Source: Micromonospora mirobrigensis
GTDB taxonomy: Bacteria > Actinomycetota > Actinomycetes > Mycobacteriales > Micromonosporaceae
Direction of reading: 5' to 3'
Length of the DNA stretch: 64,000 nucleotides
Assembly: GCF_900091555.1 (NCBI RefSeq)
Contig: NZ_FMCX01000009.1
Location: 111,358 to 175,357, forward strand
The position numbers and the translations under genes were made by a program. Positions 1-7,032 of the stretch are shown in pieces; position 1 is the stretch's first letter, and each line of letters begins with the position of its first letter. The notes under the pieces are model-generated. The model did not search any database and was not told the origin of the DNA. It worked only from the letters and a program-made list of their open reading frames with translations.

Positions 1-2
1 GC

Positions 3-518
3 CAGGTCGGCGCCACCATCGTGCACCGCGCCCTGGCGAAGCTCTTCGAGGACCGCGGTGTCGAGCTGCTGCGCACGTACCAGCTCAACTTCGGCGGCAA
101 CATGGACTTCATGAACATGCTGGAGCGCACCCGCCTGGTCTCGAAGAAGATCTCGAAGACCCAGTCGGTCACCTCGCAGATCCCGCACGAGATGAGCAAG
201 AGCGACGTGCACATCGGCCCGTCGGACCACGTGCCGTGGCTCGACGACCGCAAGTGGGCGTACATCCGCCTGGAGGGCCGCTCCTTCGGTGACACCCCGC
301 TCAACGCCGAGCTCAAGCTCGAGGTGTGGGACTCGCCGAACTCGGCCGGTGTGATCATCGACGCCGTCCGGGCCGCGAAGATCGCGCTGGACCGCAAGAT
401 CGGTGGCCCGATCCTCTCGGCCTCCTCGTACTTCATGAAGTCCCCGCCGAAGCAGTACGCCGACCACGACGCGCACGCCGCCGTCGAGGCCTTCATCGCC
501 GGCGAGGTCGAGCGCTGA
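3..518 (+). CDS. ino1: Inositol-3-phosphate synthase, C-terminal part (5' end outside window)
   Basis: The gene runs in from upstream, so only the last 171 residues are seen. The enzyme converts glucose-6-phosphate to 1L-myo-inositol-3-phosphate, the first step to phosphatidylinositol and, in actinobacteria, mycothiol. Visible hallmarks are the NFGGNMDF-NML segment (about residues 28-40 of this fragment) followed by KKISKTQSVTS and a C-terminal IGGPILSASSYFMKSPP stretch, which are typical of the actinobacterial NAD-dependent enzyme. A strong hairpin follows 23 bases after the stop. The family and frame are clear; the true start is not in the window. Confidence 0.93.
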   Translation, partial: QVGATIVHRALAKLFEDRGVELLRTYQLNFGGNMDFMNMLERTRLVSKKISKTQSVTSQIPHEMSKSDVHIGPSDHVPWLDDRKWAYIRLEGRSFGDTPLNAELKLEVWDSPNSAGVIIDAVRAAKIALDRKIGGPILSASSYFMKSPPKQYADHDAHAAVEAFIAGEVER

Positions 519-540
519 CGCGCTGAACACCCGCACCACC

Positions 541-576
541 GGCGAGGGCCGGGTCCGCACGGACCCGGCCCTCGCC
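541..576. terminator. Hairpin terminator between ino1 and the toxin-antitoxin pair
   Basis: A perfect 17-bp inverted repeat (541-557 against 560-576), so the loop is effectively formed by the innermost bases. It has no T-tract, as is common in high-GC actinobacteria. It lies between two convergent genes and could stop transcription from both sides. Confidence 0.7.
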
Positions 577-582
577 ATCGAT

Positions 583-969
583 TCAGGCCGACATCTCCAG
601 GTACGGCGACAGCCGCAGCGCCAACTCCTCCACGGAGTCCACCTCGCCGCTGGTCAACGCCTCGGTCAGCGCCATCCGCTCCTTCGCCGGCATCGACAGG
701 CGCAGGCCGTGACGGCTCAGGAAGACCTGCGTCGCGGCCCAGGCGAGCCCGGCGTTCCACAGGTCGAGGGGCCGCCAGATCATCAGCCCGTGCAGCAGCG
801 CCGCGGCCTTGTCCAACGCGGTCGGGTAGGCGGCCCGACCGATCAACCGCGCGTGCGGCCGGCCTGCCGCCGCCACCAGGATGCCGGCGTCCCGCACCTG
901 GCTTCGCGGCCCGGTGTGCTCGGCCAGGAGGGTGAGCAGGTCTTCGGCGTCCGGCCAGGGATGCGTCAC
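583..969 (-). CDS. Doc-family (death-on-curing/Fic) toxin-like protein with substituted active-site motif
   Basis: This 128-residue protein aligns along its length with the Doc family: RDAGIL near residue 26, an AAYPTALDKAAALLHGL block at 46-62, then VFLSRHGL. Family members use an HPFxDGNKR motif to modify a target (Doc phosphorylates EF-Tu). Here the same columns read RPLDLWNAG at residues 66-74, so the catalytic His, the acidic residue, the Gly and the Lys-Arg are all replaced while length and surroundings are intact. It starts with GTG and overlaps the stop of the upstream RHH antitoxin gene by four bases (GTGA), the usual coupling of such pairs. It may be an inactive toxin, a divergent subclass with other chemistry, or a regulatory partner. 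Confidence 0.8.
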   Translation of the reverse strand: MTHPWPDAEDLLTLLAEHTGPRSQVRDAGILVAAAGRPHARLIGRAAYPTALDKAAALLHGLMIWRPLDLWNAGLAWAATQVFLSRHGLRLSMPAKERMALTEALTSGEVDSVEELALRLSPYLEMSA

Positions 970-1172
970 CGATCACCCAACATCTCGAAGAACTCCGCGT
1001 CCTCCGCGAAGACCCGCCGGGCGGCCTCGCGGGTCCACTCGTCCCGCTCGTGCCGGTCCAGGTACGCCTGAACCGCCACCTCGACCGTCTTGTGCATCGA
1101 CCGGTGCTCCGCCTCGGCAAGCTCCTTGAGTCGCTGCTCGACCTCGGGCTTCAGGTTCAGGGTGAAGGCCAT
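966..1172 (-). CDS. Ribbon-helix-helix antitoxin partner of the Doc-like protein
   Basis: A 68-residue protein with a ribbon-helix-helix pattern at the N-terminus (MAFTLNLKPEVEQRLKELA, then a charged helix) and an acidic C-terminal tail (FAEDAEFFEML) of the kind that usually wraps the toxin. I chose ATG 1172 rather than the upstream GTG at 1211 because a good promoter lies at 1179-1207, which would place the transcript start at or next to this ATG. The gene overlaps the toxin start by four bases. RHH antitoxins normally bind their own promoter and repress the pair; no separate operator was identified. Confidence 0.8.
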   Translation of the reverse strand: MAFTLNLKPEVEQRLKELAEAEHRSMHKTVEVAVQAYLDRHERDEWTREAARRVFAEDAEFFEMLGDR

Positions 1173-1178
1173 ACCAGA

Positions 1179-1207
1179 TTTGTATAACTCGTCCGTGGGC
1201 ACGTCAA
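1179..1207 (-). promoter_or_regulatory. Promoter of the toxin-antitoxin operon, probably leaderless
   Basis: On the minus strand a -35 TTGACG (1202-1207) and a -10 TACAAA (1179-1184) are separated by exactly 17 bases. The -10 ends six bases before the ATG at 1172, so transcription would begin at the start codon. There is no Shine-Dalgarno sequence, which fits a leaderless mRNA. Confidence 0.7.
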
Positions 1208-1227
1208 CCACGCTGTGCGGTGGCGGC

Positions 1228-1710
1228 TCAGGAGAGCCAGGCGCGGCGCAACGCGACCGCGGCCTCCAACTCCAGCAGGGTCACCTTGCGCGGCAGCCCG
1301 CCGCCGAAGCCGACCAGCCTGCCGCCCGCGCCGACGATCCGGTGACAGGGCACGAGCACCGGGACGGGGTTGCGGTTGCAGGCCACCCCGACCGCCCGGG
1401 CCGCACCGGGATCGCCGACCGCCCGGGCCACCTCGCCGTAGGTGAGCGTCTCGCCGTACGGGATGCGGCTCATCTCCCGCCACACCGCGCGCTCGAACTC
1501 CGACCCGCGCGGCGCCGTCACCGGCACGGTGAACCCGGTCAGCTCGCCGGCGAAGTACGCCCGCAGCTCGGTCACCGCCCGGGCCGAGAGGGCGTCGCCG
1601 GGCTCCTCGACCGCCGACTCCACCCGGCCGAAGTGCGCGCCGCGGACCGCCGCGCCGTCGGTGGCCACGGAGAACTCGCCGATCGGCGTGTCGAGCACGG
1701 TCCAGCGCAT
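1228..1710 (-). CDS. ogt: Methylated-DNA--protein-cysteine methyltransferase
   Basis: A 160-residue suicide DNA-repair protein that transfers alkyl groups from O6-alkylguanine (and O4-alkylthymine) to its own cysteine. The active-site motif PCHRIV lies at residues 121-126 with Cys122 as acceptor. It is preceded by RAVGVACNRNP (106-116), which includes the conserved Asn, and by the helix-turn-helix segment with IPYGETLTYGEVA (83-95). Length matches Ogt/AGT proteins without an AdaA domain. I chose ATG 1710 because the homology begins there (MRWTVLDTPIGEF); the reading frame itself stays open further upstream. It lies divergent to the sigma factor gene at 1807. Confidence 0.93.
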   Translation of the reverse strand: MRWTVLDTPIGEFSVATDGAAVRGAHFGRVESAVEEPGDALSARAVTELRAYFAGELTGFTVPVTAPRGSEFERAVWREMSRIPYGETLTYGEVARAVGDPGAARAVGVACNRNPVPVLVPCHRIVGAGGRLVGFGGGLPRKVTLLELEAAVALRRAWLS

Positions 1711-1806
1711 CCGCTCATTCTGCCCCGCCGGTCGGACATCGAGATTCCTCCCGCCGCCGGGCAAGATTTCCGCGACGCCCCGCGTCTTGCCCCACGGAGG
1801 TGGACG

Positions 1807-2328
1807 GTGACAGAGGTCGTCGACGGGGAGTTCACCGCGTTCGTCCAGGAGCGGGGCGACGTGCTGCTGCGGATCGCGTACGCGCTCGCCGGCAGCCAGC
1901 ACGGTGCCGAGGACCTGCTGCAGAACGCGCTGGCCAAGGCGTACGCGCGCTGGCCCCGGATCCGCGGTGACGCGGAACCGTACGTGAAGCGGATCCTCTA
2001 CCACGACCAGGTCTCCCGCTGGCGGCGGCGGTCGTACCGGGCCGAGGTGCCGGTGGCCGTGCTGCCCGAGCGGGCCGCGGAACGCGACTCGGGGCAAGAC
2101 ACCGACCTGCGGCTGGTGCTGCGCGCCGCGCTGCTCCGGCTCCCCCCTCGGCAGCGGGCCGTGCTGGTCCTGCGCTACCTGGAGGACATGAGCCTGGAGG
2201 AGACGGCGGCAGCGCTCGGTTGCCGGACCGGAACGGTCGCCAGCCAGGCGTCCCGGGCCCTGACGAAGCTGCGGGAGCTGGTCCCGGCCCTCGACGACAT
2301 GACGGATCTGAAGGAGGCGCGGCGATGA
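1807..2328 (+). CDS. SigE-family ECF RNA polymerase sigma factor
   Basis: A 173-residue ECF sigma factor of the actinobacterial SigE-family type (SigE70-like, about 170 residues with no zinc-finger anti-sigma). Region 2 is seen in AEDLLQNALAKAYARWPRI (34-52) and region 4 in LPPRQRAVLVLRYLEDMSLEETAAALGC followed by the TVASQASRAL helix. The GTG start at 1807 is supported by a GGAGGTGG ribosome site just upstream. Its stop codon overlaps the ATG of the following membrane protein (ATGA at 2325-2328), so the two are translated together and that protein is the natural candidate for its regulator. Confidence 0.9.
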   Translation: MTEVVDGEFTAFVQERGDVLLRIAYALAGSQHGAEDLLQNALAKAYARWPRIRGDAEPYVKRILYHDQVSRWRRRSYRAEVPVAVLPERAAERDSGQDTDLRLVLRAALLRLPPRQRAVLVLRYLEDMSLEETAAALGCRTGTVASQASRALTKLRELVPALDDMTDLKEARR

Positions 2329-3458
2329 ACCGGCGGACCGAGGAGTCGCTGCGGGCGGCCGTACGCGACCTGGCGGGCGAGGCCCGGACCGCACCGGAAC
2401 TGGCAGGTGCGGCCCTGCGCCGGGGTCGACGGCTGCGCCGCCGCCGTCGGGCGACCGCCGCCGGCGCCGCCCTCGCCGCCGTGGCCGTGCTCACCGCGCC
2501 GTTCCTCCTGCTCCGCCCCGACCCGCAGGCCGGTACGGCCGGTTGGGTGGCACCGTCCGGCGTCGCCACCACCGCCCCGGCTCCCACCCCGACCCGTCGG
2601 CCCGGTGCGGTGACGGACCCGACGGACTGGACGCGGGCACCCGTGGCGCTGCCGGGCGGCTGGGTGCTCACCGGCGCCACCTCGACCGGCACACCGGCCG
2701 AGCCGGGCTACGCCCTGGACCGGCAGAGCGGGCGCTACGTCCCCGGCCGGTACGAGGAGACCTGGGCTGCCCCGCGCGGTCGGGTGGCCGCCGTCGTCGA
2801 CTACGAGCGCCGCGGCGAACTGGGCCTGCTGGACCTGCCCACCGGGAAGGTGCGCTGGGCGAGGGTCGACCAGTGGATCATGACCCCGCACTGGTCGCCG
2901 GAGGGCAGCCGGCTCGCCCTGACGATCATGGACAAGGAGGGCGGGTTCGCACTCGGGGTGCTGACCGTCGCCACCGGTGACTACCGGACGTACCCGATGG
3001 AACTCACCCGTCACCTCTGCACCGACCAGTGCTTCTTCACCTGGAGTCGGGACGGGCGCGAGGTGGCGTTGCAGCAGACCGACCCGGACGCCCCCCGGTC
3101 GGAGGCGAGCCCGCACCTGCGCCGCGGGGTGCAGTTCTTCTCCGCCGACGACGGGAGACCCACCCGCTTCGTGCCCGTACCCGGTGATCCGGCCGGCCCC
3201 TGGTCCTGGTCCCCGGACGGCCGGCGGGTGGTGCTGAAGGGACCGGACGGCCCGGTCCTCGCCGAGGTGGCGACCGGCCGGGTGCTGCGGACCTTCCCGG
3301 ACGCCGACGCCGCCTGGGTGGACGACGGCCGGCTGCTCCGCCGCGATCCGTCGACGAACGACATGGTGCTGACCGACCCCGCCGGCCGGGAGCTCGGCCG
3401 TCGGGCACTGCCCGCCACGCTGGGCCTGAACATGGCCCTCACCCTCGGACCGCGCTGA
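2325..3458 (+). CDS. Single-pass membrane protein with a beta-propeller-like extracellular domain, putative regulator of the upstream sigma factor
   Basis: 377 residues. An N-terminal cytoplasmic stretch of about 40 residues ends in a run of arginines, followed by one membrane segment (about 42-62, AAGAALAAVAVLTAPFLLL) and a Pro/Thr-rich linker. The remainder carries repeats resembling WD40/PD40 blades (HWSPEGSRLALTI, FTWSRDGREVALQ, WSWSPDGRRVVL), so a propeller fold is likely. No ZAS zinc-binding motif is present. The ATGA overlap with the sigma gene suggests joint expression and an anti-sigma or sensor role, by analogy with other SigE-family neighbours. The exact function is not known. Confidence 0.75.
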   Translation: MNRRTEESLRAAVRDLAGEARTAPELAGAALRRGRRLRRRRRATAAGAALAAVAVLTAPFLLLRPDPQAGTAGWVAPSGVATTAPAPTPTRRPGAVTDPTDWTRAPVALPGGWVLTGATSTGTPAEPGYALDRQSGRYVPGRYEETWAAPRGRVAAVVDYERRGELGLLDLPTGKVRWARVDQWIMTPHWSPEGSRLALTIMDKEGGFALGVLTVATGDYRTYPMELTRHLCTDQCFFTWSRDGREVALQQTDPDAPRSEASPHLRRGVQFFSADDGRPTRFVPVPGDPAGPWSWSPDGRRVVLKGPDGPVLAEVATGRVLRTFPDADAAWVDDGRLLRRDPSTNDMVLTDPAGRELGRRALPATLGLNMALTLGPR

Positions 3459-3470
3459 ACCGGCGCCCGT

Positions 3471-3515
3471 CTCGACGGGCCCGGCGCCGCACAGCCGGCG
3501 GCCGGGCCCGTCGAG
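3471..3515. terminator. Bidirectional hairpin terminator
   Basis: A perfect 15-bp inverted repeat (3471-3485 and 3501-3515) with a 15-base loop sits between two convergent genes (ends at 3458 and 3528). It has no T-tract. Its position suggests it serves both strands. Confidence 0.75.
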
Positions 3516-3527
3516 GGGCAGCGGAGA

Positions 3528-4850
3528 TCAGGACATTTCGGTGAGCGGCACGGCGAACACGATCCGCTTGTCGATGACGTTGCCGCTGCCGTCCACGTAG
3601 TGCTCGGTGGTCGTCCAGATCTTGCCGGCCGAGATGGTGGAACCCTCCCCGCTGTGCTCGTGGTAAAGATCCTCACCGCCGATCGTCCAGCTCCAGGTGG
3701 ACATCGCGGCGTCCCGGGGACCGCTGTACATGAAACTGTGCTTCTCCGCGGAGGAGCGGCCCAGGTAGTAGGAGCCGTTCCAGGTCTGCGCCCCCTGCAC
3801 GTTGGTCTTCGGGATCGTCACGGCGTCCGTCGGGACCGACCTGCCGTTGGTCAGGGCGAGCTGCCGGGTGGACCCGTCGACCGGATAGCGGACCACCCGG
3901 CCACCGACGATGCTCGGGTCGGCCGACGCCGGGCTGGGCCGGTACTCCCCGACCACCAGGGTGTCCGGGCTGGTGCTGCGGTCCAGGGTGAGCGACGAGA
4001 AGCAGAGTGAGTCGGCCTTCGGCGAGCAGGCGAGGAACGCCTGCGGCTTCGGCTGCCGGTAGAAGCCCACCTGCGGCAGCACGTACGAGTAGCCGTGGCC
4101 CTTGTACACGCCGTTGACCAGCCCCACCTGGTCTCCGTTGGCGGCGTCCACCCAGAGGAACTTGGTCATGTCGAAGACCCGGAGCCCGTCTTCGGTGTCC
4201 GTCACGTACAGGTAGTTGCCAGCCCAGGCGATCCCCCCCGCGTGGATCGGGATGGCCTTGTAGTTCGGTGTGCTGGTCTTCGTCGGCTCCACCAACAGCA
4301 CCTGCCGATACTTCCCGGTGACCCGGTCGACCATCGAGATCCGCGCGCCCTTGTCGTACGACGTCCCCGCGGTGCTGGCCATGTAGTGCCAGGAGACCAC
4401 CATGACGTCGTTGGCGCCCCAGAGGTGGTCGTCGTCCGCGTCCGACGAGCCGGTGATGCCCTGCGGGGCCCAGTGCAGCACGGTGCTGTCCTCGGCGTTC
4501 CAGCAGAACCGGTCCGAGGAGTGGATCAGCTGCTCCGGCCGGAGCGGGATGTCGGTCCGGTCGTAGTTCTCCGGCCGCGCGGACAGCTGGCTGGTGTTGC
4601 AGGAGGTGGTCTGCCGGTTGGCGGTGCTCAGCACGGTGGCCACGCCGTCCGCGCCGATCCGGTTGGCCAGCGCGTCCGCGTACGGCTTCAGGCTCCAGTC
4701 CGGGGTGAGGGCGAAGGCGCTGCCGTCGCGTTGGGTGATCTGCGTGTCGCTGAGTCCCTCGGCGTGCGCCGGGAGGGCCGGACCGAGTGGGAGGGCGACC
4801 GCCGCGACCAACGCGGCGGTCATCATGGTCGATCTGAATCGCAGTCGCAT
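3528..4850 (-). CDS. Secreted protein of unknown function
   Basis: 440 residues beginning with a clear Sec signal peptide: basic start (MRLRFR), hydrophobic core (about 9-25) and cleavage site near Ala30 (PAHAE). The mature part has several blade-like segments (GGIAWAGNYLYVTDTEDGLRVFDM, TWNGSYYLGRSS, WTTTEHYVDG), suggesting an extracellular beta-propeller. Cysteines are few: one at the N-terminal SCNTS, one at FCWNAED and two in the FLACSPKADSLCFSS region, so disulfides are possible. I do not recognise a catalytic motif. The gene stands alone, converging on the sigma-factor operon and divergent from nfeD. Confidence 0.8.
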   Translation of the reverse strand: MRLRFRSTMMTAALVAAVALPLGPALPAHAEGLSDTQITQRDGSAFALTPDWSLKPYADALANRIGADGVATVLSTANRQTTSCNTSQLSARPENYDRTDIPLRPEQLIHSSDRFCWNAEDSTVLHWAPQGITGSSDADDDHLWGANDVMVVSWHYMASTAGTSYDKGARISMVDRVTGKYRQVLLVEPTKTSTPNYKAIPIHAGGIAWAGNYLYVTDTEDGLRVFDMTKFLWVDAANGDQVGLVNGVYKGHGYSYVLPQVGFYRQPKPQAFLACSPKADSLCFSSLTLDRSTSPDTLVVGEYRPSPASADPSIVGGRVVRYPVDGSTRQLALTNGRSVPTDAVTIPKTNVQGAQTWNGSYYLGRSSAEKHSFMYSGPRDAAMSTWSWTIGGEDLYHEHSGEGSTISAGKIWTTTEHYVDGSGNVIDKRIVFAVPLTEMS

Positions 4851-4936
4851 GCGGGGGATTATCCATCCACGGTGGACACCAGGCGTGCTCGTACGCTCAC
4901 CCGGCGACGTTGACCTGGGTGGCTACCGTACGGATC

Positions 4937-5449
4937 GTGGCCACGGGAACACTGATCTTCCTCGTCATCGGCGGCGCCGGCGTCGCCGTACTGGCCCTCG
5001 GACTGCTCGGCACCGGGCTGCTGCACCTCGGCAGTCCCGACGTCGACGGTCCGGTGTCGCTGGAGACGGTCGCGGGCTTCGTCGGGGCGTTCGGCTTCGG
5101 CGCGGCGATCGTCAACGAGCTGCTCGGTGGGCGTACCCCCGGGATGCTGGCGGTCGCGGTGGCCGGCGGCGCGTTCGCCGCGGTGCCCACCGCCTGGCTG
5201 GCGTCCCGGCTCAGCCGGGCGGCCCGGGACATGCGCACCGACCCCACCCCCACCCGCGACCACCTGGTCGGCGCGACCGGCCTGGTGGTCACCCCCGTCC
5301 CCACCGGCGGCTACGGCGAGGTGCGGGTCCGCCTCGCCGGGCAGCCGGTGAAGCTCAACGCCCGTGCCGACCGGCCGATCCCGGTCGGTGCCCGGATCTT
5401 CGTGGTCGAAGCGCTCAGCGAGACCAGCGTCCAGGTCGAAACCTACTGA
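4937..5449 (+). CDS. NfeD-like membrane protein
   Basis: About 170 residues: two to three N-terminal membrane helices, then a C-terminal OB-fold domain (HLVGATGLVVTPV through GARIFVVEALSETSVQV), the architecture of short NfeD proteins. NfeD proteins partner with flotillins in functional membrane microdomains, and the flotillin gene follows after 13 bases. The start is uncertain: GTG 4937 is preferred because the hydrophobic segment begins right after it, but TTG 4910 and GTG 4919 are in frame and no strong ribosome site decides. Confidence 0.8.
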   Translation: MATGTLIFLVIGGAGVAVLALGLLGTGLLHLGSPDVDGPVSLETVAGFVGAFGFGAAIVNELLGGRTPGMLAVAVAGGAFAAVPTAWLASRLSRAARDMRTDPTPTRDHLVGATGLVVTPVPTGGYGEVRVRLAGQPVKLNARADRPIPVGARIFVVEALSETSVQVETY

Positions 5450-5462
5450 ACGGACAACCCCC

Positions 5463-6959
5463 ATGTTCCTGCTCGTCGCCATCGGCGGCGCGGTCCTCCT
5501 CGCCGTCGTCCTCATCCTCTTCGTGCTCTCCCGGATCAAGGTGGCCGGCCCCAACGAGGCCTTCATCGTCACCGGCCGCAAGGGCCGGACCACCCAGACC
5601 GCCGACGGCGGCCGGCAGACCGACATGTCCGGGCAGAAGGTCGTGCTGGGCGCCTCGGTCTTCGTCCTGCCGGTGGTGCAGAAGCTCCAGTCGCTCGACC
5701 TGTCCAGCCGCCGGATCGACGTCGGCATCCGGGGCGCGGTCAGCAAGCAGGGCATCCGCGCCGACCTGCACGGCGTGGCCATCGTCAAGGTGGGCGGGAC
5801 CGAGGACGCGATCCGGGCCGCCGCCCAGCGGTTCCTGCACCAGCAGGCCGAGATCGACAACTTCACCCGGGAGGTGCTGGCCGGCGCGCTGCGGTCGATC
5901 GTCGGGCGGCTCACCGTCGAGGAGGTGATCCGGGACCGGGCGGCGTTCGCCAGCGCAGTGGCCGAGGAGGCCGAGCACTCGATGACCAACCAGGGTCTCG
6001 TGCTGGACGCCTTCCAGCTCCAGGACATCATCACCGAGGGGTCCTACCTCGCCGACCTGGGCCGGCCGGAGGCCGCCCGGGTGCTCAAGGACGCGGCCAT
6101 CGCCGAGGCCCGGGCCCGGCAGCAGGCCGAGCAGGAGCGGCTGCTCGCCGAGGAGGCGATCGCCGAGGCGAACCGGAACCTGTCCCTCAAGCAGGCCGCC
6201 ATCCAGGCCGAGATCGACGCGGCGAAGGCGAGGTCCGCAGCGGCCGGGCCGCTCGCCCAGGCCGAGCGGGACCAGGCGATCCTCACCGAGCAGCAGAAGG
6301 TCGCCGAGCGCAACGCCGAGTTGAAGCAGCGCCAGCTCGACACCGAGGTCCGCAAGCCGGCCGACGCGGCCCGGTACAAGGTCGAGCAGGAGGCGGAGGC
6401 GGCCCGCAACGCGGCGGTGCTGAACGCCGACGCCCGGCGGCAGGCCACCATCGCCGCCGCGCAGGCCGAGGCCGAGCAGGCCCGGCTCACCGGTGAGGGC
6501 GAGCGGGCCCGCCGGGCCGCGCTGGCCGAGGCGAACGCGATCGAGGGTGCCAAGGAGGGTGAGGCCGAGCAGCGGCGGCGGTCCGCGATCGCCGAGGCGG
6601 TCGAGCGGGAGGGTCAGGCCGAGGCCGCGGCCATCCAGGCGCGCGGGCAGGCCGAGGCGGAGGCGATGGCCCGCAAGGCCGAGGCGTTCGCCGCGTACGG
6701 CGAGGCCGCTGTGCTGGACCTGCTGGTCAAGGTGCTGCCGCAGGTGGTCGAGGCGGCCAGCGCGCCGATCGGGGCGATCGACAAGATGACGGTGATCTCC
6801 ACCGACGGGGCGTCCTCGCTGACGAAGTCGGTGGCCGGGAACGTGGCGCAGGGCCTCCAGCTCGGCTCCGACCTCACCGGCATCGACCTGCCGGGGTTGC
6901 TCGCCAGGCTGGGCAGCGCACACAGCAACGGCACCGCCAAGGCCGCCGTCGACGGCTGA
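5463..6959 (+). CDS. Flotillin family protein (SPFH domain)
   Basis: 498 residues. An N-terminal membrane anchor (about 3-24) is followed by an SPFH/Band 7 domain (about 25-210, with PNEAFIVTGRKG and LDLSSRRIDVGI). A long Ala/Glu/Arg-rich coiled coil (about 210-405, repeated AEARARQQAEQERLLAEEA-type heptads) and a flotillin C-terminal region follow. Flotillins scaffold membrane microdomains and form large oligomers; B. subtilis FloT/FloA with NfeD is the reference system. ATG 5463 lies 13 bases after the nfeD stop, so the pair is an operon. A GGGGCCCC-type palindrome ends the transcript. Confidence 0.92.
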   Translation: MFLLVAIGGAVLLAVVLILFVLSRIKVAGPNEAFIVTGRKGRTTQTADGGRQTDMSGQKVVLGASVFVLPVVQKLQSLDLSSRRIDVGIRGAVSKQGIRADLHGVAIVKVGGTEDAIRAAAQRFLHQQAEIDNFTREVLAGALRSIVGRLTVEEVIRDRAAFASAVAEEAEHSMTNQGLVLDAFQLQDIITEGSYLADLGRPEAARVLKDAAIAEARARQQAEQERLLAEEAIAEANRNLSLKQAAIQAEIDAAKARSAAAGPLAQAERDQAILTEQQKVAERNAELKQRQLDTEVRKPADAARYKVEQEAEAARNAAVLNADARRQATIAAAQAEAEQARLTGEGERARRAALAEANAIEGAKEGEAEQRRRSAIAEAVEREGQAEAAAIQARGQAEAEAMARKAEAFAAYGEAAVLDLLVKVLPQVVEAASAPIGAIDKMTVISTDGASSLTKSVAGNVAQGLQLGSDLTGIDLPGLLARLGSAHSNGTAKAAVDG

Positions 6960-6964
6960 GGTGT

Positions 6965-7016
6965 AAGGAGGGGCCCCCTGTACAACGCCTGGCGTTGTAC
7001 AGGGGGCCCCTTTTAA
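6965..7016. repeat. GGGGCCCC-type long palindrome, copy 1 (probable bidirectional terminator)
   Basis: A perfect 21-bp inverted repeat (6969-6989 and 6991-7011) with GGGGCCCC cores at 6970 and 7003, flanked by AAGG on the left and TTTTAAC on the right. It sits between the convergent flotillin and cca genes. A second copy of similar architecture lies at 59287-59336, so this is a dispersed element rather than a unique terminator. Confidence 0.8.
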
Positions 7017-7032
7017 CACTCGGGGGCCGGCG

